IMG/VR virus record: IMGVR_UViG_3300045243_000032
Span: 1-45,826 of that record
Origin: a virus
Length of the DNA stretch: 45,826 bases
Strand: one strand, 5' to 3'
Shown piece after piece: positions 39,503 through 45,826 of this stretch; the stretch's first letter is position 1; every line of letters begins with the position of its first letter. The notes beneath the pieces were generated by a model. The model was not told the origin of the DNA. It saw only the letters and a program-made list of their open reading frames with translations, and did no database searches. The position numbers were made by a program, and so were the translations under genes.

Positions 39503-40630
39503 ATGGCAAACCCTTACGCGCAGTTTGATTCCGGCGACAACCCTTACGCCAAGTTCGACTCTGGGGACAATCCCTATGCCAAGGAGCGGCCGACCTCCTA
39601 CCTCGGCCCGATCGCCGGTGCTGGCGAGCTCGGGGCGCGCGGGATCAATGCTATTGCGCAAATGCTTCCCGAGGGCGTCCGCCCTGCACCGCGCGCGCCG
39701 CAGCCGTTGCCCGCTGGCAAGCTTCCATTTGTCGGCGAGCCGTCAAACCGGGGGCTGGCAGAGGCCGCCGAGCGAGTAGGGAAGCTCCCGGCGGAAGCCT
39801 ATGCCGGCAAGATCGATCCGACGAGCGACCAAGGAATTCAACGCGCTTGGGAGGCCGCGCAACTTTTGACGCCCGGATCGCCCGGTATGGCTGTAGCCCG
39901 GCGCCCCGCGGCGACCTCACCGGCGCCCGCCTCAAGTGAGATCATAGGCAAGGGCGGTACGGGCTATGAAGCGGTCGCGACCGACGTGGGCCGTTCGCTT
40001 GTTGACAAGTTCAAGGAGTCGAAAGGAGACCGAGGCGCACGCTCGGCGGTCGAAGGTGAGATCGAGCAAATATCGCCGGGCGCAAGCTCGACGCTCAAGA
40101 CGGCCGAGAAAAACTATGCCATCGGCAAGGGGGCAGAAGAATTTGAAGGCAATATACAGAACGCGCAACAATCTGCGCGCAGCGAAGGCGCGCGCGAAGG
40201 AACCGGAATCCGCGGAGTGGTGCGGAGAGAATTCAAGGAACCGCTTCCGTCGTATGTAACCCCCGAAGTGCGGGAAGCCGCACAGAATGTCACCAATCCC
40301 GGCATAGGCCCGCGAGCGCTGCAAGTTATGGCCGCCGGCGATCCTACGCGCGGGCTGGGAAAGTACCTCGGCGCCGCTTCCGTCATTCCGCATATGGCGG
40401 TTTCTCCGGGGAGTGGGGCGCTGCAAGCGTTGGCAATGGCCGGCGGCTACGGGGCCGGTCGCTGGTATGACAGTATCATTCGCAATAGGGCTGAGAAGCT
40501 ATCCGACCTAATGCGCGGGCAGGCGCCGGCCTCTATTGCGGCGAGGCAACATACGCCCGCGCAAAACTTCCGACCGTCAGTGCGCGGCGATCTCTCGCCG
40601 CTGATGTCTCTCTACCCGTTCCAACAATAG
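39503..40630 (+). CDS. DNA ejection / internal virion protein 3
   Basis: 375 residues starting directly after the previous stop. Three N-terminal repeats NPYA[QK]FDSGD are like the NPFDQFD motif found at the start of many podovirus internal proteins. The rest is helical and Ala/Gly-rich with YEAVATDVGRSLVDKFKESK in the middle and a possible membrane-active Ala/Gly segment near the C-terminus (SGALQALAMAGGYGAGRWYD). Lacks a transglycosylase domain that longer relatives carry. Confidence 0.7.
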   Translation: MANPYAQFDSGDNPYAKFDSGDNPYAKERPTSYLGPIAGAGELGARGINAIAQMLPEGVRPAPRAPQPLPAGKLPFVGEPSNRGLAEAAERVGKLPAEAYAGKIDPTSDQGIQRAWEAAQLLTPGSPGMAVARRPAATSPAPASSEIIGKGGTGYEAVATDVGRSLVDKFKESKGDRGARSAVEGEIEQISPGASSTLKTAEKNYAIGKGAEEFEGNIQNAQQSARSEGAREGTGIRGVVRREFKEPLPSYVTPEVREAAQNVTNPGIGPRALQVMAAGDPTRGLGKYLGAASVIPHMAVSPGSGALQALAMAGGYGAGRWYDSIIRNRAEKLSDLMRGQAPASIAARQHTPAQNFRPSVRGDLSPLMSLYPFQQ

Positions 40631-40637
40631 AGGTTCC

Positions 40638-41087
40638 ATGAAAGCAATCATTTACGTCCTCGCTGCGATTGCAGTGGGGATCGCCCTCCTATGGGCGGTC
40701 ACGGCGCTTGCACAGCACAACCACGACGCTGGGCACAATGACTATCGCGATTGGGCGAGCCAAAAGACCGGCAACTGTTGCAATGAAAGGGATTGCGGAG
40801 AACTTGCGCCGGATGAATGGCGCGAAACGCCGGACGGAACCGAGGTAAAGCTCAAGGATCGCTATTACGGCACTGAGGGCCGATGGGGGGACGGCAGATA
40901 TTCCCACGTCATCGAGCGCAACCGCGAAGTATGGTGCCCGATTAAACCGGAGCACCGTGTTTTGCCGGGGACGGCGCGCTCCCCCAATTACGACGCGCCG
41001 CACCTATGCGCCCGACAGTATTCGGCCAGCGCGCATGAAGACCCTTGTGAGCGCATACGTTGCTTCATGGGGAAGCCTGAATCATGA
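40638..41087 (+). CDS. secreted Cys-rich protein
   Basis: 149 residues. A clear signal peptide (MKAIIYVLAAIAVGIALLWA, then VTALAQ) is followed by HNHDAGHNDYRDWASQKTGN and CCNERDCG, with further cysteines near the end (PHLCARQYS, CERIRCFMG). I recall proteins with a HD..HSDY..W.SQ..GNCCNE.DC pattern from Bradyrhizobium-like genomes and prophages, which supports an alphaproteobacterial host. It is exported and disulfide-rich; function unknown. Coupled by ATGA to the endolysin. Confidence 0.7.
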   Translation: MKAIIYVLAAIAVGIALLWAVTALAQHNHDAGHNDYRDWASQKTGNCCNERDCGELAPDEWRETPDGTEVKLKDRYYGTEGRWGDGRYSHVIERNREVWCPIKPEHRVLPGTARSPNYDAPHLCARQYSASAHEDPCERIRCFMGKPES

Positions 41088-42541
41088 CCGACGCGCCTTG
41101 GCTTCCGATAGCCGAGAAATATGTTGGCTTCCACGAGACCGGCAATAATCAGGGAATCGAGCATTTCATCCAACTTGCCGGCACCGGATCGCTCGGCGAT
41201 CCATGGTGCGCGATATTCGTCAACGCATGCCTGAAAGAGGCGGGCTTTCCAGGTTCGGGCTCGCCGGCCGCGCGCTCGTTTGAGAACCATCCGAATTTCA
41301 CCCAGCTTACCGGGCCAGTCGCCGGCTGCATCGTCACGCGCTGGCGAACGTCGATCAGCTCGGGGCTAGGGCACGTCTATTTCTATCTCGGTACGGATGC
41401 CGATGGCACCTATCGCGCGCTCGCCGGCAATGAGAACGATCAGGTTCTCGAATACAACGAAGACCCGCGCTATGTAACCGGCTTTTGGTTTCCGAAGGCC
41501 GCGCAAGTGCAGCCGTCGCCCGCCCCCGCGCCCGTTTCGGATGCGCGCTTTCTACCGTGCCTCGCCGTGGTTCTCAAATGGGAGGGCGGAAACGACGACG
41601 ATCCCCGCGACCCTGGCGGCCGTACTTCGCGCGGCATCTTGCAACGTGAGTGGGATGTTTGGCGCACGACACATCCGGGTTTGCCTAGCGACGTGTGGCA
41701 GGCCCCACAAGATCAGGTCGTCGCGATCTATAAGCAAAAGTATTGGGACGCGATGCTATGCGCTCAGATGCCGGCCGGCGTCGATCTTGCCGCGTTCGAT
41801 TTTGGCGTGAACTCTGGCATTAGCCGCTCGGCAAAATTTCTGCAAGCGATCGTCGGCACTACGCAGGATGATGAGATCGGCCCCGATACGATCGCGGCGA
41901 CGGTCAAATCTGATCCAGCATCAACCATCCACCAGCTATGCGACAAGCGCCTCGCCTTCCTTCAAGGACTCGGCACCTGGCCGACATTCGGTAAGGGCTG
42001 GTCAAATCGCGTTGCCGATGTCCGCGCGCAAGCGCTTGCGGCCGTTGGGAGCGCCCCCACGCCACAACCAACCCCGGAGCCTCCGCCCGTGATAACCACA
42101 TTGCCCGCCCCCATCCCGACGCAGCAAGGCCCGACTATCGACGGCGCAACCGTCGCTGCATTGCTTCAGCAAAATATGGAGCTGTTGCGCGAACTCAGAG
42201 AAGCAAGGCAGGCCATTAAGCCACCACCACCCATACCAGCAGGTTCAACCATGGGCGCATCCTTCGCTCTACTCCTACCGTGGCTCACTACCGTACTTCC
42301 GCAAATCGGCGTCGCGCTCTTGCCTGTCGTGACGGCGCTCACCGCCGGCGGCATCAAGACGCCAGTACCCGGCGCGGTCTTGGGGCCACTTGTAGGCCCT
42401 GAAGCGACCACCACCGGGATGACTGTCGGCGCTACCATCGTGAGTACGGTCGGCATCGGCATTTTCAACTGGATCAAAACGAAGTGGTTCACGCCGCCGC
42501 CTCCTGCACCCGCAACCGCAACTGATGGAAAGATGTCATGA
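41084..42541 (+). CDS. trimodular endolysin with membrane domain
   Basis: 485 residues. Residues 1-140 are a CHAP-like amidase/peptidase (TIGR02594 type): DPWCAIFVNACLKEAG with Cys42 and GHVYFYLG with His97. Residues about 150-320 are a GH108 muramidase: AVVLKWEGGNDDDPRDPGGR (catalytic Glu167), TSRGILQREW and DFGVNSGISRSAKFLQAIVG. After a Pro-rich linker, residues about 390-468 are strongly hydrophobic and end FNWIKTKWFTPP, close to the end of the holin-like protein at 43081. It would cut both peptide and glycan bonds of peptidoglycan and be anchored in or delivered through the inner membrane. Confidence 0.85.
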   Translation: MTDAPWLPIAEKYVGFHETGNNQGIEHFIQLAGTGSLGDPWCAIFVNACLKEAGFPGSGSPAARSFENHPNFTQLTGPVAGCIVTRWRTSISSGLGHVYFYLGTDADGTYRALAGNENDQVLEYNEDPRYVTGFWFPKAAQVQPSPAPAPVSDARFLPCLAVVLKWEGGNDDDPRDPGGRTSRGILQREWDVWRTTHPGLPSDVWQAPQDQVVAIYKQKYWDAMLCAQMPAGVDLAAFDFGVNSGISRSAKFLQAIVGTTQDDEIGPDTIAATVKSDPASTIHQLCDKRLAFLQGLGTWPTFGKGWSNRVADVRAQALAAVGSAPTPQPTPEPPPVITTLPAPIPTQQGPTIDGATVAALLQQNMELLRELREARQAIKPPPPIPAGSTMGASFALLLPWLTTVLPQIGVALLPVVTALTAGGIKTPVPGAVLGPLVGPEATTTGMTVGATIVSTVGIGIFNWIKTKWFTPPPPAPATATDGKMS

Positions 42542-42864
42542 ACGAGACCGGCAAAGTTACCGCCCATGATGGGCTGCATTTGCGTCAATATCCCAATGAC
42601 AAATCAAAAATTCTCTACACGCTCGCTCACGACGCGGTGGTGAAAATCGAGCGCAAAGATGGCAACTGGTATTCCGTCAGAACCGCATGGGGTGAACGCG
42701 GCTATCTCTATAGCAAATTTGTCGCCGTGATACCGGCTGGGCCAGAACCGGCGCCGTCGCCTCCGCTCTTGCCGGCTCGTCCGATCAAATACACGCCCCT
42801 GTTTATCGTCGCCGGCATTGTGGCCGCCGTCATGTGGCTGTATTCGTGCGGCGTTCCTCAATGA
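42538..42864 (+). CDS. SH3b-TM protein
   Basis: 108 residues, ATGA overlap with endolysin. Residues about 6-65 (VTAHDGLHLRQYPNDKSKIL, then RKDGNWYSVRTAWGERGYLY) are a bacterial SH3 domain that binds peptidoglycan or proteins. A Pro linker and one transmembrane helix (YTPLFIVAGIVAAVMWLYS) follow. Topology suggests the SH3b faces the periplasm or cytosol close to the endolysin; perhaps a lysis regulator. Confidence 0.7.
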   Translation: MNETGKVTAHDGLHLRQYPNDKSKILYTLAHDAVVKIERKDGNWYSVRTAWGERGYLYSKFVAVIPAGPEPAPSPPLLPARPIKYTPLFIVAGIVAAVMWLYSCGVPQ

Positions 42865-43088
42865 GGTGGATTTGGCTCGCATGGTTGCTTGTTGCCGTCG
42901 TTGGGGGTTTCTCGGTTCTAGAATACTACGCATATACCCACGACACGACAACGCTGTCGCGCTTTGTGTGGGAGATCAGCGAGCGGTTTCCGCCGTTTCC
43001 GTTTCTCATTGGCTTTATCGTAGGCTTCCTTTCCTGCCACTTTTGGTGGGGCGGGATTGTTTCCTTTGAAAAGGTGAAACATGACTGA
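42861..43088 (+). CDS. two-TM small membrane protein, holin candidate
   Basis: 75 residues from the ATG at 42861 (ATGA overlap). Two hydrophobic helices, MRWIWLAWLLVAVVGGFSVL and FPFLIGFIVGFLSCHFWWGG, are joined by a polar loop with DTTTLSRFVWEISERFPP, and a charged end follows. Familiar from alphaproteobacterial phage lysis cassettes. Holin or anti-holin role is inferred from topology and position. Confidence 0.6.
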   Translation: MRWIWLAWLLVAVVGGFSVLEYYAYTHDTTTLSRFVWEISERFPPFPFLIGFIVGFLSCHFWWGGIVSFEKVKHD

Positions 43089-43338
43089 ACTAGTCCGCGT
43101 CAAAACCAAATCCGCATGGCTCTCAAAAATCAACTGGACGCAAGCAATCGGCATCGCTGCATCCGCGTTGGTCTTTGCGACCGGCGGTAAGGTGGATATT
43201 CCCCTCGAACTTCAGGCCCAAGTTGTGCTCGGTATTCAGGCGGTGCAAGCCGTAGCAACTTGGGTGCTCAAAACGTGGTTTACGCCCACGGTGACGCCGG
43301 CCTCGGCTACCGCGGCGAAGACGATCACGCTGGATTAG
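43081..43338 (+). CDS. holin-like protein
   Basis: 85 residues, 8-base overlap with the previous gene. One or two hydrophobic stretches (NWTQAIGIAASALVFATGG; VVLGIQAVQAVATWVLKTWF) and a Thr/Ala-rich tail. The LKTWFTPTVTPASATAAKT end is much like KTKWFTPPPPAPATAT of the endolysin, suggesting common origin. Probable holin or holin-like pore component. Confidence 0.65.
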   Translation: MTELVRVKTKSAWLSKINWTQAIGIAASALVFATGGKVDIPLELQAQVVLGIQAVQAVATWVLKTWFTPTVTPASATAAKTITLD

Positions 43339-43340
43339 CT

Positions 43341-43742
43341 ATGACCACCGAACAAGATCGCCGCGCCGATAATGGCGCCATGACCGTGCGCGAGGTCTAC
43401 GCGATCTTGCGCGAGCGCACCACCGCGGTCGATAAGCGCTTTGAAATGCAGGAGCGCGCAGTCCAGAACGCATTTGATGCGGCCAAGGACGCCGTGGACA
43501 AGGCTGAGACCGCGAGCGAGAAACGGTTCGATGCCGTCAATGAGTTTCGCGGGCAGCAACGCGATCTGATCGCGACGTTTCTTCCGCGCAACGAGTACGC
43601 CGTCCAATTTGAGAGCGTGGTGAAGCGCGTCACCACGATGGAGACCGCCTACGCCAATCTGCAAGGGCGCATGTGGGCGGTGAGCGCGCTATTCGCGATT
43701 GCCACGTTGGTCGTCGCGGTTGGCGTGCGGTTTATCCACTAA
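43341..43742 (+). CDS. coiled-coil protein with C-terminal TM helix
   Basis: 133 residues from the ATG at 43341; an upstream extension to 43260 lies inside the previous gene. A long coil (AVDKRFEMQERAVQNAFDAA, then KDAVDKAETASEKRFDAVNE) and one C-terminal transmembrane segment (MWAVSALFAIATLVVAVGVR). This DUF7201-like layout is frequent in lysis modules next to holins; a spanin-like or holin-partner role is possible. Confidence 0.65.
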   Translation: MTTEQDRRADNGAMTVREVYAILRERTTAVDKRFEMQERAVQNAFDAAKDAVDKAETASEKRFDAVNEFRGQQRDLIATFLPRNEYAVQFESVVKRVTTMETAYANLQGRMWAVSALFAIATLVVAVGVRFIH

Positions 43743-43756
43743 CATAGGAGGCTACC

Positions 43757-43927
43757 ATGTCGATAGGACTACTGTTTTGGGTGCTGATGGTGCTGTGGTT
43801 CTTCTCGTGGCTCGGCACCCGATGGGGCGGTCTCACCGGCCCCTACGTCTACGCCAGCGAACTTTTGTTCTTTGTGCTGCTGTTTCTGCTGGGGTGGCAC
43901 GCATTCGGGTTTGTGATCCACGCTTAG
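43757..43927 (+). CDS. 56-residue two-TM membrane protein
   Basis: SD AGGAGG is 7 bases before the ATG. The sequence is almost wholly hydrophobic: MSIGLLFWVLMVLWFFSWLG, a short turn RWGGLTGPYVYA, then LLFFVLLFLLGWHAFGFVIH. A further holin-like or membrane accessory protein of the lysis block. Function not established. Confidence 0.65.
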   Translation: MSIGLLFWVLMVLWFFSWLGTRWGGLTGPYVYASELLFFVLLFLLGWHAFGFVIHA

Positions 43928-43928
43928 T

Positions 43929-45032
43929 ATGACAAGAGCATGCGCGCCTGACCATGAAGTAGCGCACTCTATTCGAACTATCGGACTTGAGGCAACGGCC
44001 AACCTTTACGGAATTTCAGTCAGGAATATACATAAGCGGCGACGCAACATTGAGGCGCGCTTAGGGGAGCCGGTGCGTTCCCCGCTCCGACGCGGTGGAC
44101 AACCCGATATAGAGGCCGGCCGCGTCTTTCTCGAAATCGCCAACGGCGTCGCCATCAGCGCGTCGGATATGCACTATTGGCCCGGCGAGCCGACCTTGAT
44201 GCACCGCGCGCTAGTCCACATAATCAGGAAGCTCGCGCCCGATCTCGTCGTCGTCAACGGCGACGTGGTTGACATGGGAACGGTATCCCGTTTCCCGCCG
44301 CTCGGCTGGGATCGGTTGCCGACCGTGCAAGAGGAAATCGAGGTTGCCCAAGAGCGGCTACACGAGCTCGCGATGGCGGCGGGGCGCGCGCACAAAATCT
44401 GGACTTGCGGGAACCACGATAGCCGGTTCGAACGGCGCCTAATCGAGAAGGCGCCCGAATATGCCAAAGTACAGGGCATGCATTTGAAAGATCACTTTCC
44501 GCTTTGGGAGCCCGCATGGGATGTGTTTGTCAACGATGCCGCCCCGCACCCCGGCGACCGCGTTGTCTTTAAGCATCGTTTCAAAGGCGGCGTCCATCAT
44601 GCTTACAACGACACGCTGCACAGCGGTCGCACGATCGTTACCGGCGACAAGCACGCGGCGCAGGTAACTCAATTCACGGACTTCAACGGTACGCGATGGG
44701 GCGTTGACAACGGTTGCATCGCGCACCCCTCACACCGAGCATTCGCCTACGGAGAAAACAGTCCGCGTAACTGGCGCGATTCTTTCGCTGTACTCTCGTT
44801 CGTTGACGGGCGGCTGATGCCTCCCGAGCTCGTTTTCCGCTGGTCTGAAAATTCATTCGTCTTTCGTGGAGAAATTATCACCATGCGCGACGACACACAG
44901 CCCGCACAATCCGGCCGATCGATGCCAGAGCCCACACCCGGCGATGACGAAGACGATTATGAGGGAAAGCGCCCTCGCCGACGCTGGCGAGCCGCTAAGC
45001 GTCGCGAGGCGAAGCGCGAACGCAAGCGCTAG
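43929..45032 (+). CDS. metallophosphoesterase with N-terminal HTH
   Basis: 367 residues. Residues about 12-45 (IGLEATANLYGISVRNIHKR) look like a helix-turn-helix. Residues about 75-300 have the calcineurin-like metal motifs: SDMHYWPG (D80, H82), VNGDVVDMG (G111-D112), TCGNHDSR (GNHD 161-164), FKHRF (H216) and TGDKHAAQ (GDKH 239-242). The C-terminal 45 residues are acidic then strongly basic (RRRWRAAKRREAKRERKR). It hydrolyses a phosphoester, perhaps on DNA given the terminal basic and HTH parts. Last rightward gene; its stop overlaps the end of a leftward gene. Confidence 0.8.
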   Translation: MTRACAPDHEVAHSIRTIGLEATANLYGISVRNIHKRRRNIEARLGEPVRSPLRRGGQPDIEAGRVFLEIANGVAISASDMHYWPGEPTLMHRALVHIIRKLAPDLVVVNGDVVDMGTVSRFPPLGWDRLPTVQEEIEVAQERLHELAMAAGRAHKIWTCGNHDSRFERRLIEKAPEYAKVQGMHLKDHFPLWEPAWDVFVNDAAPHPGDRVVFKHRFKGGVHHAYNDTLHSGRTIVTGDKHAAQVTQFTDFNGTRWGVDNGCIAHPSHRAFAYGENSPRNWRDSFAVLSFVDGRLMPPELVFRWSENSFVFRGEIITMRDDTQPAQSGRSMPEPTPGDDEDDYEGKRPRRRWRAAKRREAKRERKR

Positions 45033-45271
45033 AAGCCCGTCCCTCCCGCGCCATCGTCTATTCCGTAGAAGCCCGCCCCTCCCGCGCTATCGTCTATTCC
45101 GCGACCGCTAGGCATCGGCGGCTCACCCTCCCCGTGCCATTCCATAATAACCGCCCATTGGCCGTGGGGCGTCCCTAGCAGCCCTCCGCACGGCTTCGCC
45201 CTCCGCCATCCTACGCGCTCGAATCTCCCCTCATCCTCAATCCTCACGAACGCCAAATAGTAGCATTCCAT
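45029..45271 (-). CDS. small protein with C-terminal 12-residue repeat
   Basis: 80 residues from MECYYLAFVRIEDEGRFERV, last gene of the leftward unit. An AAGGCGG lies about 9 bases before the ATG at 45271. The end holds two copies of GIDD[SG]AGG[AT]GF, encoded by a 36-bp tandem repeat. A longer start at 45343 is possible but without SD. The start shares the palindrome CCATGG with a plus-strand ORF, so one of the two may be spurious. Confidence 0.5.
   Translation of the reverse strand: MECYYLAFVRIEDEGRFERVGWRRAKPCGGLLGTPHGQWAVIMEWHGEGEPPMPSGRGIDDSAGGAGFYGIDDGAGGTGF
45030..45101. repeat. 36-bp tandem repeat, two copies
   Basis: The unit TAGAAGCCCG... (45030-45065) is repeated at 45066-45101 with two mismatches. 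On the minus strand it encodes the duplicated 12-residue end of the gene at 45271. It lies exactly at the convergence of the two transcription units; no T-rich terminator is seen there. Confidence 0.8.
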
Positions 45272-45452
45272 GGACAAGCCCCGCCTTGTGAAGTGCCTCG
45301 CCGTCCGCTTAATAGGCTCCGACCATCTTCCCGAAATCAGCATTACCGCTGACGACCATCGGGTCTATTCTCTCACCGCAAGGCAACTCCGACTGCTCGT
45401 CAAGTGCGGGATGGAGGTTCTGTCACGGCTTGACGACAGACGCGCGCTCTAG
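45270..45452 (+). CDS. possible antisense 60-residue protein
   Basis: MDKPRLVKCLAVRLIGSDHL followed by PEISITADDHRVYSLTARQL and a final helix. Composition is protein-like with about 70% GC at third positions. It has no SD, runs against the leftward unit, overlaps the 3' end of the zinc-ribbon gene by 30 bases, and shares its start region with the minus-strand gene at 45271. Kept as an alternative. Confidence 0.35.
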   Translation: MDKPRLVKCLAVRLIGSDHLPEISITADDHRVYSLTARQLRLLVKCGMEVLSRLDDRRAL

Positions 45453-45581
45453 GGCGCGGTCACACTTGGGACACCGCAGTCTATCCTTGACAATTAGCTG
45501 TCCGGTCCATCCAACCCAGCCGCAAGGGCACTTCACATCCCGCGCTAGGTGCTCGTCTTTCCATTCGAAGGGCTCGCTCAT
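45423..45581 (-). CDS. 52-residue zinc-ribbon protein
   Basis: MSEPFEWKDEHLARDVKCPC then GWVGWTGQLIVKDRLRCPKC: two cysteine pairs (CPC and CPKC) make a zinc ribbon. The ATG overlaps the preceding stop (ATGA). In phages such small ribbons are often accessory proteins acting on host or phage nucleic acid complexes; nothing more specific can be said. Confidence 0.6.
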   Translation of the reverse strand: MSEPFEWKDEHLARDVKCPCGWVGWTGQLIVKDRLRCPKCDRALERASVVKP

Positions 45582-45751
45582 TTCCCGCCCTCCGCTTTGG
45601 CGATGGCGGCCGTTACCCGCTTGTGCAGAAGCTTCGGCAATCTGTATTCCGCAACGTCTTTCAGCGCCGCCAGCAACTCGTCGCGCTCGGCGCGCAGCCG
45701 CCCATTTTCAGCCAAAAGTTCAATCTTAGTTGGAAGTGTGTACTGGCTCAT
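45578..45751 (-). CDS. 57-residue coiled-coil protein, paralogous family
   Basis: MSQYTLPTKIELLAENGRLR, then ERDELLAALKDVAE and the ending TAAIAKAEGGK. Both blocks and the DNA behind them match the gene at 292-609. ATGA overlaps on both sides join it to the junction-spanning gene and the zinc-ribbon gene. Function unknown. Confidence 0.65.
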   Translation of the reverse strand: MSQYTLPTKIELLAENGRLRAERDELLAALKDVAEYRLPKLLHKRVTAAIAKAEGGK

Positions 45752-45826
45752 TTCCCCTCCCCCTTGGCGAGGGCGGCGCGGATTTCTCCGATAATGCTCC
45801 TTGAAGTAGCCTCTTTGCCCCATTTT
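45748..45826 (-). CDS. C-terminal part of the junction-spanning small protein
   Basis: Continuation of the gene that starts at 140. Through the 27-bp overlap the frame runs on as ATSRSIIGEIRAALAKGEGK and stops at 45748-45750. Its TGA overlaps the ATG of the next gene (ATGA), which supports the circular join. Confidence 0.7.
   Translation of the reverse strand, partial: KWGKEATSRSIIGEIRAALAKGEGK
45800..45826. repeat. 27-bp direct terminal repeat, right copy
   Basis: Identical to 1..27. See the left copy. Confidence 0.9.

Overview
The window looks like a complete, circularly assembled genome of a podovirus-type phage of about 45.8 kb. A 27-bp stretch at the left end is repeated exactly at the right end, and one small gene reads in frame through the junction. 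No integrase, flanking host genes, tRNA or CRISPR array was seen. The host is probably an alphaproteobacterium of the Hyphomicrobiales (Bradyrhizobium-like). That rests on GC-rich sequence and on remembered family resemblances (the Cys-rich secreted protein at 40638-41087, the DUF6362-like protein, the DnaA domain IV-like protein); it is inference.

Transcription is organised as two divergent units. The control region is at about 3.47-4.22 kb: a leftward HTH repressor (3792-4100), a rightward YdaS/Cro-like protein (4225-4440) with a good sigma70 promoter and near-leaderless start, and several dyads. Leftward from 3465, through coordinate 1 and on to about 45.03 kb, runs a chain of small genes joined by ATGA/GTGA overlaps. 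It includes a putative single-strand annealing protein, an AlpA-like HTH protein, a truncated HNH-like peptide and four related coiled-coil proteins. Everything from 4225 to 45032 is read rightward. The two units converge at about 45.03 kb.

Rightward early genes (4.2-9.0 kb) hold a DnaA domain IV-only protein, a DUF1376 protein and many tiny genes, followed by two tandem orotate-phosphoribosyltransferase-like paralogues, one with a degenerate PRPP loop. No polymerase, helicase or primase is encoded, so replication probably uses the host replisome. At 9.0-11.1 kb three unrelated small proteins all end in the same C-terminal hexapeptide, IGRQAY. Next comes a 1764-residue low-complexity protein with an embedded L,D-transpeptidase-like core.

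The virion module (16.4-40.6 kb) has terminase subunits, a P22-like portal, surface and fibre proteins (one with eight 21-residue repeats), a beta-helix tail spike, scaffold, N4-gp56-type capsid and a decoration-like protein. These are followed by a glycosyltransferase-methyltransferase fusion, a second glycosyltransferase, adaptor, tail hub, two Gly-rich fibres and three ejection-type proteins. No tail tube, sheath or baseplate genes were seen, consistent with a short-tailed virion. The lysis module (40.6-43.9 kb) has a trimodular endolysin with a membrane-embedded C-terminus, an SH3b-TM protein and several small membrane proteins. A metallophosphoesterase closes the rightward unit.
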